NCBI GenBank assembly: GCA_905221615.1
Contig: CAJNDT010000306.1
Coordinates: forward strand, 154,001 to 218,000
Length of the DNA stretch: 64,000 nucleotides
Origin: Symbiodinium sp. CCMP2592
Lineage: Eukaryota; Sar; Dinophyceae; Suessiales; Symbiodiniaceae
Direction of reading: 5' to 3'
Made by a program: the position numbers and the translations under genes. The notes under the pieces were generated by a model. That model made no database searches, had not been told where the DNA came from, and saw only the letters and a list, made by a program, of their open reading frames with translations. This document shows positions 43,112 through 53,918 of the stretch, in pieces (position 1 is the stretch's first letter; every line of letters starts with the position of its first letter).

Positions 43112-43850
43112 GTGCCACAGTCCCCGGCCGACGATCAGTGCTTCACGGCCCTTCGACCAGTCGCGTTGCTCAGCTTTTTCGACGGCATCGGGGTTGCCGC
43201 CCAGGCGTTGAAGAGTCTCAACGTTACGCCCGTGCTTTCCTTCTCGTTCGAAATCGATCCAACATGCCAACGTTGCTGCACCGCGCAACATCCAGGCGTC
43301 GAGCACCAGGGTGATGCTCTTGCCGTCGACCCAAGTCGTTTAGCAACAACCCTCCGCAGGCTCGATGCCCGTCAGATACATTGCTTGTCGTGTGCGCATC
43401 GCCCCCGTGTCATGATTTCAGTGCAATTCGAGGTGCCAATTCGCCACGCATCGCAGGTCCCGAAGTGGCCAAGTTCGTGTCGTGGGCTAAGTGGCTGCAG
43501 CATTTCGCAGGAGTGTGCACTCTTCAACTGACCCTCCTGGGCCGCTCCTTTGTGTGTGATGCGGCCGCGTGGTCCGTGATCTCGCGCCCACGCCTCTGGT
43601 GGGCGAACTCCATCCTGCCGCCCACACCAAACGAACCTAGCCCGGCCGTGGTGTGCGGTGGCCTGGCTCGCTGGAAGCGCTACAATAGGTTCTGGCAACT
43701 TTTGCCCTCCAGTTGGATTTTCCCGCGCCAGGTCGCCTCAACATGCAGCACCGCCACTTTCCACACCACACCGAGGTTGCACAAGGCAGGGCCTTCAGGC
43801 ACTGCGCAAACCCCTGTACCGCCGACAGCACTCCAGTTCGCAGGCCGAGG
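43112..43850 (+). pseudogene. cytosine-5 DNA methyltransferase domain of the outer element
   Basis: C5-DNMTs transfer a methyl group from SAM to cytosine. Motif I is LLSFFDGIGVAAQALKSLNV followed by the SAM-loop FEIDPTC; motif IV carries the catalytic Cys in VCASPPCHDFSAIRG; a later block DAAAWSVISRPRLWWANS resembles the QRR/RPR motif region; the tail has FPHHTEVAQGRAFRHCANP. Motif I is in one frame, motif IV in another and the tail in a third. The spacing from motif IV to the RPRLWW block is short and the ENV motif VI is not visible, so a deletion is likely. It sits between gag and RNase H of a YR element. Capture of C5-DNMTs by dinoflagellate retrotransposons has been reported; this copy should be catalytically dead. 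Confidence 0.78.
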
Positions 43851-43889
43851 TTGACAGAGCTCCTTGAGAAGCCTCGGTTTCTTCCCAGC

Positions 43890-43949
43890 ATTTCCCGTTC
43901 AGTGAAGATGAAGGTCGGCGTCCTCTACGCCGACGCTTTCATCACCATG
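43890..43949 (+). pseudogene. RNase H of outer element, 5' piece
   Basis: Reads KVGVLYADAFITM, with the first RNase H Asp at 43932-43934. It breaks off exactly where the inner element begins and resumes in frame at 54572. The RT palm expected before it is absent, so the DNMT tail runs directly into RNase H. Confidence 0.75.
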
Positions 43950-44078
43950 CTTGTCGTGAGTTTGTTGTTTTGGTCGACAGTGTTTTCGGTAAGTACTTGA
44001 GCTTGCATTGCTTCGCCCCGCGCCGCATTGCTAGCTCAAGCTATCGACCCGGATCGCTTCCGAATTTTTTCTTTTTCA
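43950..44078 (+). repeat. inner element repeat A1
   Basis: CTTGTCGTGAGTTTGTTG...CCGAATTTTTTCTTTTTCA, 129 bp. It differs from A2 only at CTATCGACC against CTGTCGACC by my reading. Confidence 0.95.
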
Positions 44079-44845
44079 TGCATTCCACTTTCTTGCAGCT
44101 TTCTACACAGCTTGAGTTTGCATGCATTCGCTTTTGGTACTTTCTTGCGAGCTAGGCTTCTTTTGCTCCTCTCTGCTCCGCGCCATGGGCCGCCAAGGGC
44201 AGATCAAACGGCCGCGCGCCGAGCCTGCAGTCGCATCTGCCAGCACCGCTGTGCATTCGCCTACACATGCTCAGCTCGTTGTGGCTCGTTGGGCCCTGTG
44301 GCGCAGCTTCCCAGGGTCTTTTGCTATGCCCAGCACTGCCTCTTGGATTGCATGCCTTGAGTCGGCTCGCTCTGCAGGCTTCTTGCTCAGCTTTCTCTGT
44401 TTCTTTGACTGCCAGTGCCTTGCTCAGCTTTGCGTCGCTTCGCACAGGCATCTTTGCACTTCTTGGGACGTTTCTCCCTCTTGCAGACGCATTCTGCTCA
44501 GCGTTGCTTTCCGCAATCGCACCCAGCCCGAGGTTTTCTGTTGGCGCTATCAACAAGCTAGGCCCTGCCCCATCAGCAATACCCCGCCCCGCTCGATTCT
44601 CGTCAGGCGTCGCCTGGCACTTTGGTCTTCATCGACGCGCGTCTTCTTTCAGGCGGAATCGACTCTATGCGTTTGCTGGTTTCAATTCAGAGTCGCGGGT
44701 TGCTTTTTTAGTTGCTTCTGCGTCGCTTCTTTCCGCAGCCTATCTTCAGCAAGCAGAGAAGCACGCAATGCTCTAAGCCAGCTGTATCACTTCACTCCAG
44801 CCGAGATTGCAGCCCTCGCTTAAGTCCCGCCCCGCCCCTGCTGTC

Positions 44846-45493
44846 ATGTCCTCAGGGTCCGAATGGCTCCGCTATTCCGCTCAGGAACTGCTCCGCAACG
44901 CACCAGCTCCTGTTTGGCGCGCCGAGGATAGCCCACTCAGCACTGCATCGGTTTGGTCTAGCACGCCCAGCAGTCTCCGCAGCAGCGTGGTGGCAGAGGC
45001 ATGTGCCAGAGCCCAAGCATCAGCCTCGCGCCGAGCTGAAGCTTGGCTTGCCTCGCAACGCACCGCCCACGCCGCAGCATCTCCTACATCGCACAGCTCC
45101 AGTTTTGTGGACCTCGCCTTGGAGGAGGATACACTACTGGATCGCCGCATTCTGCACCGCATCTGCTCTGCATCGTTACCTGAAGAGGTTCGGGCACTGC
45201 ACTGCTGCTCCCAGACTCTCTGGGAGCAGTGGTTGGAGATACGGCAACGCGAGCATCTGTTCTGGTTTTGCGATTTTACCAGCAACGCACCGCCCTGCGC
45301 CGCCCTGTGGTACCGCAGGCCCATGCTCCAGCTCGGCATCTCTTCTGTGCCGATTTACTCGTTGCACGACGCACAGCCCGGCAACGCTGATGTCATGGTG
45401 GATTTTTTACCCGGTGGCCATTTCCACCCATACGCAATCGCACCGCGCCGCAACTGTGGTGCCGCCAGCACTGTCTCACGCTCAGCGCCCTAG
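44846..45493 (+). CDS. inner element ORF1, unknown function
   Basis: A 215-residue frame from ATG 44846 (MSSGSEWLRYSAQELLRNAP). It has an Ala/Arg-rich helix (AEACARAQASASRRAEAWLA), an acidic helix (FVDLALEEDTLLDRRILHRI), PEEVRALHCCSQTLWEQWLE and IRQREHLFWFCDF, and then a hydrophobic/aromatic C-terminal part. I recognise no family. Its balanced composition, unlike the Ser/Pro/Leu-rich alternative frames, makes it the likely real frame. It precedes a cluster of small ORFs upstream of the recombinase. Confidence 0.55.
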   Translation: MSSGSEWLRYSAQELLRNAPAPVWRAEDSPLSTASVWSSTPSSLRSSVVAEACARAQASASRRAEAWLASQRTAHAAASPTSHSSSFVDLALEEDTLLDRRILHRICSASLPEEVRALHCCSQTLWEQWLEIRQREHLFWFCDFTSNAPPCAALWYRRPMLQLGISSVPIYSLHDAQPGNADVMVDFLPGGHFHPYAIAPRRNCGAASTVSRSAP

Positions 45494-46284
45494 CACAGCA
45501 CTGCGTTTGTTGCTTCCGCGCTGCCTTGCAAAAGCATTCTTGCCAGCATCTTTGTTGCATGTCGGTTTCAGCCTTAAGCTCAGCTTTTCTTTAGGGTGCC
45601 TCGCGTCCGCCAGGCACTTTCTCCTCGACTTCTGCATCAATTTTTGGCTCGCTGGCCCGAGGCCGCTGTCTGCTCATCGGTCTGGGCCGCCCCGCCTCAG
45701 TCCTGCACACCCTCGCTTGGGTCGCGGTTGCACCGCCTTGTCCTGCCTCAGGTCAACCAATCTCTGGGCGACATCCCCTTTTTCAGCACCGCTGGCTGCT
45801 TTCAGGAGCCGCCTGCCCTGCTCTTTTTTCTTGCTGCGCTCAGCTTGCCTGGATTCAGGTCCTACATCGTCTTCTGCATCGCGATCGCTTCGCCTAGCAC
45901 TGTTTTTGGCAAGCTGCATTGGTTGCCCTGCTTCCTTTGCTTTTCCGTTTGCTCAGGTCTGCACTTCTTCCTCTTCGAGCCCCGACGGTCTTGGCCTCAG
46001 CTCTCTGCATGCCTCGCTCTGCCTCGCATCTTTCAGCTTTGGCTTGCCTACGTGGTGTATCTCCCTCCGTGCTTTGGCTCAGCGGGCTACGCAAGGCTCG
46101 TCGCACAGCTTCTCGGCCAAGGACACATTTCGTCTTCAGCCCCGCTAGTGGCCAGAGCCTCTCAAGGCACAGCACTGCAGACAGCTCTGCCCCTCTTTAG
46201 CTTCGCATACTCAAGCATACATCAGGTCACTCAGCAGACTGACATCATCACTTCTGTTTTTTTGCCCTGCACCGCTCTTGCATC

Positions 46285-46775
46285 ATGTCTGGCTTGGGCG
46301 CTGCCTGGGTTGCACTCGCCTCTGCCACCAACGAGGAGTTGGTGGAATCTGCACAGCTCCTTGGACCTCAGCGCCTGTCTTACGCACGGCGCTTACTTGG
46401 CCGAGATCGAGACGCACTGCAAAGGCAACAAGGCGCCCCGCGAGCCCCTGCCTACTATTCCGGAACCCCCGGCCAGCTCTGCACCTTCCGACCCCCCCGC
46501 GCAGCCATCGCCTGACTGATCCCGCACCAGCCCCGCAGGCTGCTCCTGCGTCCACAGCTACATCTGAGCCTGCTGCTGCTCAGCCTTCCCCCGCACCGGT
46601 CTTTTCTGACCCTCGCGGCACCTATCCCCCAGCACCGCCACCGCAGGCCAAGAGCTCAGTGCCTGTGAAAGCAATGCCTGCATACCCGCCTGGAGCTTTC
46701 TACTTGACACCGGTGGGAGACCAGTTTTTCGCGGCCCCGCATCCTGCACCGTCTGCTGGCCCTGCCTTGGGCTGA
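46285..46775 (+). CDS. inner element small ORFs 2, unknown, frame-broken
   Basis: Starts MSGLGAAWVALASATNEELV (46285) and LGPQRLSYARRLLGRD, then appears to continue in the next frame as YLAEIETHCKGNKAPREPLP to a stop near 46519. In the third frame a Pro-rich piece ends GAFYLTPVGDQFFAAPHPAP at 46775. These could be one protein broken by two frameshifts or separate short ORFs. No domain recognised. Confidence 0.4.
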
Positions 46776-46776
46776 C

Positions 46777-47275
46777 ATGTCGGATCCTGCACAACAGCCA
46801 CCGCTCGATTTTGTCAACCCTGCACCGCCACCGGTGCCGCTTTGGCCCAAACAGTTCACGCAGCAGGAAAAACGCTGCGCTGATCCCGCACCTGCACCCC
46901 CCGCCCCGCATTCTCAGCCCCGCCCCACCACGGCCAAGGAGCGGCGCGAAAGCCGCCCCCCGCAACGAGGACTTCATCGCCGCCGTCGACGTCCCAGCAC
47001 AAGATGATCTCGCACATGCCCCGCAAATTGGCACTTGGTGCCAGGCATCGCACCGCACTCCGGCGGAAGTCCGCTGGAGTCGCCAGGCCCGACCGTGGTA
47101 TCGAGATCGCCACGGTCGGGTCTGCTGCGCAATTCAATGCGACTCCACGCACAGCTCCGGCGATTGCTTGCCATGTGGTAAGCCATTCCGCCTTGCACAG
47201 CCTCTGGCAACAGAGATGCATAATAAGCACCGCTGCTCGATTTGCAAGAGCAAAGAAGAGAGGGAAGAGCAGTGA
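46777..47275 (+). CDS. inner element Cys-rich small ORF 3
   Basis: ATG 46777 lies one base after the preceding TGA (46773-46775). It begins MSDPAQQPPLDFVNPAPPPV, is Pro/Arg-rich, and after an apparent frame change near 46950 reads NEDFIAAVDVPAQDDLAHAP and WYRDRHGRVCCAIQCDST. It ends in a Cys/His-rich tail (HSSGDCLPCGKPF and HNKHRCSICKSKEEREEQ). The tail could form a zinc finger. Function unknown; a nucleic-acid-binding role is inference. Confidence 0.5.
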
Positions 47276-47700
47276 GCTCCCCTCCCGCACCCGCACAGCA
47301 CCGCACTGCAAAAAGCACGGCCGCAGCCCGCTTTAGCCTGTCTCCTGCTTCTTTGCTCGCCTTAGGGTTTCTGTACTGCTCCATTTGCTTGCTCAGGTCC
47401 ATCCGGCTCCCGCCTTCATCCTGACCCAGGCACGTTCTTGCAGCGCCTCTGCTCAGCACGGTTTTTCTGGGCGCTCGCCATGCTCCCGCTTTTCTTGTTT
47501 GTCAGGAATTGCTTCGGCCTCCAGTGCCCCGCTTTTCTGCTCGTGCACGCCGTTTGTGTCAGCCTGCACTTCTTTGGTTGCCTTTCTTTTGGTGGCCTGC
47601 ATGCAGGTTGCATCAGCCGGCCTCTTGCTCAAGGCAGGTCCAGCTCGTACCTTGCTCGGGCCTTCTTGTACTTTGGTCTGCCTCAGCCCTGCTTGCACCT

Positions 47701-49476
47701 ATGCGCCAGCGATGGAAACGAAAATTCGGCTCCTTCGAGGACCCTGCACCCTGCACTGCATCACCGCCTTCAGCGACCAAAAACCCAGCCAAGCTTCGCC
47801 TTCCTGCACAGCTCCTGCATTCTGCCAGCTGCCCTTGCACTTCACGTCATCTTGGACTTTATCTCTGCGGCCCGCGCCTCGGCAAAGCAAGATCGCGAAA
47901 TCCATCAGATGACCGTGCCTTCCTGCATTAAAGCCCTTCGATGGCTCGCCAAGCATGCCCAATGGCAGGCTCTCGGCACCGCCCTTTGCAGCCCAGTCAT
48001 CACAGCCTACACCTTCTCCAGCTCAGCCAGGGATCGGAAAGAGGCATTACCGATACCTCTGTCGCTGGTCGTCAGTTGGGAGCGTCGTGTCGACAGCCAG
48101 GCACCGCTTACTACGCGCCTCATCCTGGGGGCAGCGCTCCTCGCACTACACTGCAGTTTGCGCTTTGCTGATTTGCAACGCATAGACCTCTCCAGCTTAT
48201 CTCTCACTTGCCATGCCCTGCACGGCACTTGCTACGCTACAAAGACTACTTCCCAAGGTCAGCCTTGGGCCTGCCGCCTCGGGGGACTCTCTGGGCGTGA
48301 CGTCGGCACCTGCATTGGCTCGACGCCATACTTCAGGCCACGCGTCGCTTTTATGACTCCTTTGCGCAAATCGACTTTCTTTGGTTCCATACGGCACCCA
48401 GTCGCCTTTGCCTTGCCCAGCTGGCGCCAGCCAGCTACTGCACCGCTTTGCTCTCTCTGCGGTGGGCCTGCACTTGCAACTGGCCTTCTGGGGCTGGGCT
48501 TCTCCCGTCGGAGGCCAGGTCTCTTACCTTGCATAGCCTCAAATCTACACTTTTGGCGGCTGCTGCACAACGCCGTGCCCCCAAAGACTCCCGCCTCGCA
48601 CAAGGCCACCACCGCGACAGCGCTGCGCTCTACTCCCGCAACGACACTTTTTCCAGCCTTGACGTGCAGGAAGACCTCGCCACTGCAGTCAGCACCGGCT
48701 GGCGCCCGCAACGCAGCATTGCCCGTGGAGGCCAAGCTCCCGTTCCTGAACCTCCTTTCAGCATCGCTCCGGGCCCTGTGCTTCAATCGGTCCGGCCCGA
48801 GGACATCCTTAACGGCCCCTGGTCTCGCTTCGCCACTCGACATGAACACCTGCACGCAATGCAAGCGCCTTCTTCTCCTGCCCCAGCAAATACTTCCAGC
48901 ACAGACGCTTTGCAACAACACCTCGACTCTTTGCTGGACGATCCGATTGAGCACTTCTCGGGGGATGATCCTATCTCTGGTTTCTCGGATGACGAAGAAG
49001 CCATGCTGGTGGAACGTGCTGCCCGCAACGCCCCGCCCAGCCCCGACTCCGCTAGCGCATCAGAGATGGACTCGGACGATGCCGCTGCAATCCAACCTCC
49101 TTTGCCTCTCTGCACAGATAATGCTCTGTTCGCTTGCAACGGCCCGTGGGCTTGCTGGCACAGCCTCCTCAACACTGACACCGGAGACAGCACACTGCGG
49201 CCGGCCTGTGGCACCCGTTTGGGTTTGGGATCGCTTACCAGTGCAGCCCCTCAGGGCCCCTTTTGCAGACGCAAAGCATGCGTCGCTCTGCGACTTGCAG
49301 CCTCCAAACCTGACCTCGGCCGCCTGCTGCCAAAATCGCCTTTTCGTTTTTTCCTTACTGCCCTCCTGTCAGGTACTTGCTGCTCGTCGACCTCGTGCTG
49401 TTCCAGGCCTACGTGGCTCGCTGCCCGTTTTGCCTCGTTCTCTGCACTTCTGCTTAGCTCGCAGCTATGTTCTTAG
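47701..49476 (+). CDS. tyrosine recombinase of the inner element
   Basis: Likely start MRQRWKRKFGSFEDP (47701). N-terminal helical part: HVILDFISAARASAKQDREI, IKALRWLAKHAQWQALGTAL. Core: conserved Arg in ALHCSLRFADLQRIDLS (CGC at 48161), YATKTTSQGQPWACRLGGLS, DAILQATRRFYDSFAQIDFL, then HSLKST (His 48532), QGHHRDSAALYSRND with the probable nucleophilic Tyr at 48631-48633. A long acidic C-terminus follows, with a Cys/His-containing end. Two frame changes are needed, near 47820 and 48297-48320. They may be mutations, assembly errors or recoding. The gene lies upstream of gag and RT, the reverse of the usual Ngaro/PAT/DIRS arrangement. Confidence 0.85.
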
Positions 49477-49537
49477 CACTTTTTAGTCTTTCGGCTCGAA
49501 CCCGCTTCAATTATCTCCAGCACATCTCCGCTCCTCG

Positions 49538-50827
49538 ATGGCGGCGGATCTCTCCTTCGACGAGGCACCGCATGTGCCGGCAAGCGCTGTTGCCCAGCTG
49601 CTTCAGTCATGCCAAGTTCCGGACTCGCTGTCCACAGCCCTGCATAGCACCGGCATTGAATCCGTGTCGGATTTCGCATATGCCTTCTCAGAAACAGCCG
49701 ATCTGGATCACTTCTGCGGCGACGACTTTGCGCATATCTGGCTGGAGCTAGATGCACCTGTTCCCCGCATCTCCCCCGCCATGGCCCGCCTCCGCAAAGC
49801 TCTGCAGCAGGCCAAAGCCGCGTCAGCACCAACGCCGCCCCAATCGCAACCAGCACAGCAAGCCTTTGCACCCGTCGCTCCTAGCCCCGCAAATTCCTGG
49901 GCAGAACACGCCCCGCCTCGCCTTGATCAATCCGCTGTGCAACGCTTGGTGCAAGCCTTTAAGGACGCCTTTCCCGGCGAACACCTCGATAGCGATGCCA
50001 TGCCAAGCATTCGTCTGCTCAGCCTTGTCCATCGGTGGTTTCAACCGGGACACACTATCACCTGGATCCCATGGCAGCTCCGCTTGTCTGCAAAGCAGTA
50101 TGACGAGATCATACAGAGCAAGGCCGCCAAGCAAATCCGCACCGAAGCGCATCTCATCAGCACCGCATTTTTCGACGACACGCCCGAAATGGCTGTCGAT
50201 CACCTTCGCCTCAGCTCCGCCTGGTTGCAACGCGTGCAAACGGTATTCCGCAACGCTATCGCAATATGCAACGGAGCGCACCTGCAGCGTTTGAAGGCGT
50301 TTGACAAAAAGGTTCTCGACCTCGCAACGCAAACCGTTTCACCAGACTTGCATTTACGCACCGTTACCACGCAAGAGCTGCTCGTCGCCGATCGAAAGAT
50401 CTGGCAAGAGATTGCCGCACTGCACAGCTCCGGGTGGTCCCTGGATGACGCCTTGCATGAAATCACCAGCGTCCGCTCGGACATTAGTTCTCTACTGCAA
50501 CTCCGTGCCAAGCCCATGCCACCCGCACCGCCCCTCCGCCCCACCAGGGAAGACCGCATCCGCGGTAAAGGCGGCAAAGCTAACGGCAAAGGCGTGCGAC
50601 AGCCCGGCAAGCAGCCTCGCACCCCCAACTCAGGCAACCAGCAAACCGCACCGCTCGCCACCAAACTTGGCGATAAGACTCTTTGCATCCGTTTCAACAA
50701 GGGCAATTGCGCGAACAAGAACTGCAAGTTTGAACACAAGTGTGCGTTTAAACTGCCCTCCGGCCAGCCTTGCGGAAAAAATCATGTAGCGTGCAACCAC
50801 AAAGTGGAAAAGCCCAGCCCGTCTTGA
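49538..50827 (+). CDS. gag: CCCH-type Gag of the inner element
   Basis: Intact 429-residue protein from ATG 49538 (MAADLSFDEAPHVPASAVAQ), 61 nt after the recombinase stop. The first third is helical (LSTALHSTGIESVSDFAYAF), followed by a Pro/Gln linker and a large helical region with SIRLLSLVHRWFQPGHTI and LRLSSAWLQRVQTVFRNAI. A basic Gly/Lys-rich tract (GKGGKANGKGVRQPGKQP) leads to a C-terminal zinc finger CIRFNKGNCANKNCKFEHKC with further Cys/His to the end. Structural/nucleocapsid role is inferred from the zinc finger and position before RT. The only clearly unbroken long ORF of this element. Confidence 0.8.
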   Translation: MAADLSFDEAPHVPASAVAQLLQSCQVPDSLSTALHSTGIESVSDFAYAFSETADLDHFCGDDFAHIWLELDAPVPRISPAMARLRKALQQAKAASAPTPPQSQPAQQAFAPVAPSPANSWAEHAPPRLDQSAVQRLVQAFKDAFPGEHLDSDAMPSIRLLSLVHRWFQPGHTITWIPWQLRLSAKQYDEIIQSKAAKQIRTEAHLISTAFFDDTPEMAVDHLRLSSAWLQRVQTVFRNAIAICNGAHLQRLKAFDKKVLDLATQTVSPDLHLRTVTTQELLVADRKIWQEIAALHSSGWSLDDALHEITSVRSDISSLLQLRAKPMPPAPPLRPTREDRIRGKGGKANGKGVRQPGKQPRTPNSGNQQTAPLATKLGDKTLCIRFNKGNCANKNCKFEHKCAFKLPSGQPCGKNHVACNHKVEKPSPS

Positions 50828-50952
50828 GACCCGCAGGAGATCGCATCCGGGAGCAATCTCTTGCCGGCAGCCCGGAATAAGCGCAGCCTTTCGCCTCTCT
50901 CGCTTTCCTGCGCCTCCTGCTCAGCCTCCCCCTGCACCTCACCTAGTGGTTC

Positions 50953-53918
50953 TAGGTCCCGCAGCCCCCTAAGGCCCAGGTTGCTAAGCCGTCCTGCCCT
51001 GCCTCGCCAGACTCTGCCCACACACCTGCCCAGCCTTCCTCACAGCATCGCAACCCGTCCGACAGCGATGCCTCCGAGTCAGCCGACAGTGACTCCGTCT
51101 GCCTTGCCCCGGCCTCGGCTGCCTCCACCTGCACTCCCCCGGCCCGCTATCTACTCTTCTGGCCGCCGGACCTTTTCCAGGATGCCAAGCCAATCAATCA
51201 GTCCCTGCACAGGTTCGCTTCCCCGCCTGCCTTGCAAAACTCAGAAGGTCATTGGCATCCTGACGTTCTAGCTTCCATGCAGGGAGCCGCGTGGTCTGGA
51301 ACCCTCGCAGTGCTATGTATTCTTGGGGACACCAGTTCCCACTCAGCATCTTTCCATCGCAGTCTCTGTGCCCTGCACCGCGCCGCCCACCTTCAAGGTG
51401 CACACGTCATCTTTGCATTCCCTCAGCCTTCTACGGAAGAGATTTTCGACATGTACCTGCAACTTGCCCAAGAACTCGCAGCCACGTGCACATGGACGCG
51501 CTCGCCTCACCGCAGGCTCATAGGGGTTAGCTGCTCCCTGCACACCAAACTGCACTCGGACGGCGTCCCGGATTTGCATTCCTTGGCTTCCCTCTGCACC
51601 ACAGATGTGACGTCACAGTCGCCCTCAGCTCCACTGCCTTTGCACGCACTGCACAGCCTAGGAGCGTCCACCTTTCACTGCAAACGCTCCCCCGTTTGCG
51701 ATGGTGCGGGCAATGTCAGCTCTGCTGACCACATGCACTGCACCAATAAGCCCAGCACACCCCTAGCTACGGTTGCGCAATCCATGCTGGAGTATCTGCG
51801 TCAAGAACAACTCCTTAAGCCCATCCTTGCTCACCTGCACGCGGGTTTGCCAGAACCGCCCCTCTCGGAACAACATGGTTCCGTGCTCGCAGAAATTATT
51901 AGACTTCACCTTGCTCGGCACATGCCTGCAGCCGAAGCTCTGCGTACCGAACCAGGCCAGCCTTTTCGCCTCGAGATCCTTGAGATGCTCGCGCGCGCCA
52001 TTGACGATCCTGACACAGGCCTTGTGCCCATTCTAAAAGAAGGGGTTCCCACTGGCGCCTTCTCACCGCTCCCGCCAAGCGGGCTCTGGCCTTCAGCCCC
52101 GCAAAACATTGATACGTCGTCCGACCTTGACCCGCACCGCCTTGAGCACTGCGCGGGCAACTGGACTGCCGCTGAACGCGACCCCGCATTGCTTCAGCAG
52201 CTGGTTGACCAAGAAATCTCTGCCGGACACGTTGCGCCTTTCCACGGCTCCGCAGAAGACGCTGCAAAGCACTGGCCGCTCGGCACTGCTATCGGCAAAC
52301 TTAATATAGTTCACGCAGACGGCAAAGACCCCCGCCTGGTTCTAGATAGTTCTGTGTGTGGGTTAAACCCTTCTGTGCACCTCCCGGAGCGTGTCTCCAT
52401 GCCAAGCGCCCTAGATGTGCAACGCACCTTCTTCGCCTCCGACCCGTTTGCTCGTCTGCAAGGCCTCTCGTTAGATTTCAAAGCTGCGCATAAGGCACAA
52501 AAAGTTCGCCCCGCAGAGCAAGGCACACTGCTTTTTCGCATTGCAGACAAGCTTTATCATTACACAGTCTGCCACTTCGGCGCCCGCTTTTCAGCATACT
52601 GGTGGCAACGCACAGGATCCCTCATCCTGCGCATCCTGCATTCACTCCTTTGCAAATACCCGCACAAAGCATGGCTATACGTGGATGACATCCTCGCCGC
52701 GCTTCTGCGCGATAAGCTCGACCAGCCGGTCGCCCTCATAGTTGCACTGCTTGCCGCGCTCCACGCACCCATTAGCTGGAAAAAGGCACAGCTCGGCGAT
52801 CAAATCACTTGGTGCGGCTGGACTTTTTGCTTCCGCACAGAAACCGTGGCCTTGGTCCAGAGCAAGCTGGAAAAACTGCGCCGACAGCTCTGCAAGCTTC
52901 GCACAGCCTCCAAAATCCTCAAGAAAGATTTGGAAGCGTGCCTGGGACTGCTTAACTGGGCCACCACTCTGAGCCCGCACATGCGCTCCTTCATGTCATG
53001 CCTTTATAAAGACTTGCATAGCAGTGCAGGAACCCTCCACAGCATCGCCCCGCAGGCTTGGGCGTCTTTCTACGATTGCCTCGATAACACTGCCAAGCTT
53101 TCTTCCACGCCTCTTGGCTCCTGGCTGCCTCGCAATGCACAGCTCCTTGAGGTTGGATCTATCAAAATTCTAAGTCTGACGTGCCCCGCGTGCCGCCTTC
53201 CCACAAGCACCAGTGGGTCCGTCTTGCAGACCCCAATCGCACAGAAATTCACCTCAAGCAAGACAGCAAGTTTTGCCTCGCCTGGCTGGAGCTCTGTTTT
53301 AAGCACGAGCAACCGCGTAGCCTTCGCACTCCTCCCGTCGCGCCCTGCATGAGCGCCGCGGATGCTTTCGCCGACACCGACCGCATGGGCATCGGCGGCT
53401 GGCTCAGCACTTCATCGCACTTTGTTTGGTACAGCGAGATCTTTACTGCCGACGAGGTCCGAGCTGAGTGGCCTCAACTGCACGGCTCCATGCAAAGCTA
53501 CATCGCTTGTTTCGGGGCATTGGCACAGCTTGCACTCGCCCATTGCTCATGGGCTCTACTTCGGCATAAACACACGCGTTTTGTGCTTCCCAGCGCTAGC
53601 GACAACACCTCCGCTGAGAGTGGCGTAAACCGCCTGTTTACGACAACAGAACCGCTCAGCACCTTTTTGCGCCTTGCCGCCACCTGGGCGCACCTGCACC
53701 GTGTCCAGTTCCAGGTCGAGCACTTGGCTGGCGAAAAGAACACGTGGGCCGACGCCCTCAGCCGCGGACGCCTGGCCTTCATTAAGCACCGCAGTGCCGA
53801 ACGCGTTCGCATCAGCCTGGCGCAGCTCGCATCTGCTTCGCACACCGTTTCACTTCGAGGGGAGGAGAACACCTTCCCCCCTCGCCTCTGCGAGGCACAG
53901 CGCAGCCTACTGCGCTGA
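50953..53918 (+). CDS. reverse transcriptase-RNase H of the inner element
   Basis: RNA-directed DNA polymerase plus RNase H. The frame is open from 50953 without an ATG; the first part is Ser/Asp-rich and unassigned. RT begins near GQPFRLEILEMLARAID (about 51957), with EGVPTGAFSPLPPSGLW, IGKLNIVHADGKDPRLVLDS, LQGLSLDFKAAHKA, FGARFSAYWWQRTGSLILRI, catalytic YVDD at 52678-52689 and APISWKKAQLGDQITWCGW. At about 53155-53175 the frame shifts and RNase H follows: DAFADTDRMGIGGWLS, GSMQSYIACFGALAQLAL, ASDNTSAESGVNR and VEHLAGEKNTWADALSRG, ending at a TGA at 53916. The single shift could be a mutation, an assembly error or recoding; no classic slippery heptamer is seen. Confidence 0.93.

Noticed and set aside
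44712..46148. 478-codon Ser/Pro/Leu/Arg-rich plus-strand frame
   Set aside because: Low-complexity composition with no motif; the overlapping frame from 44846 has far better protein character.
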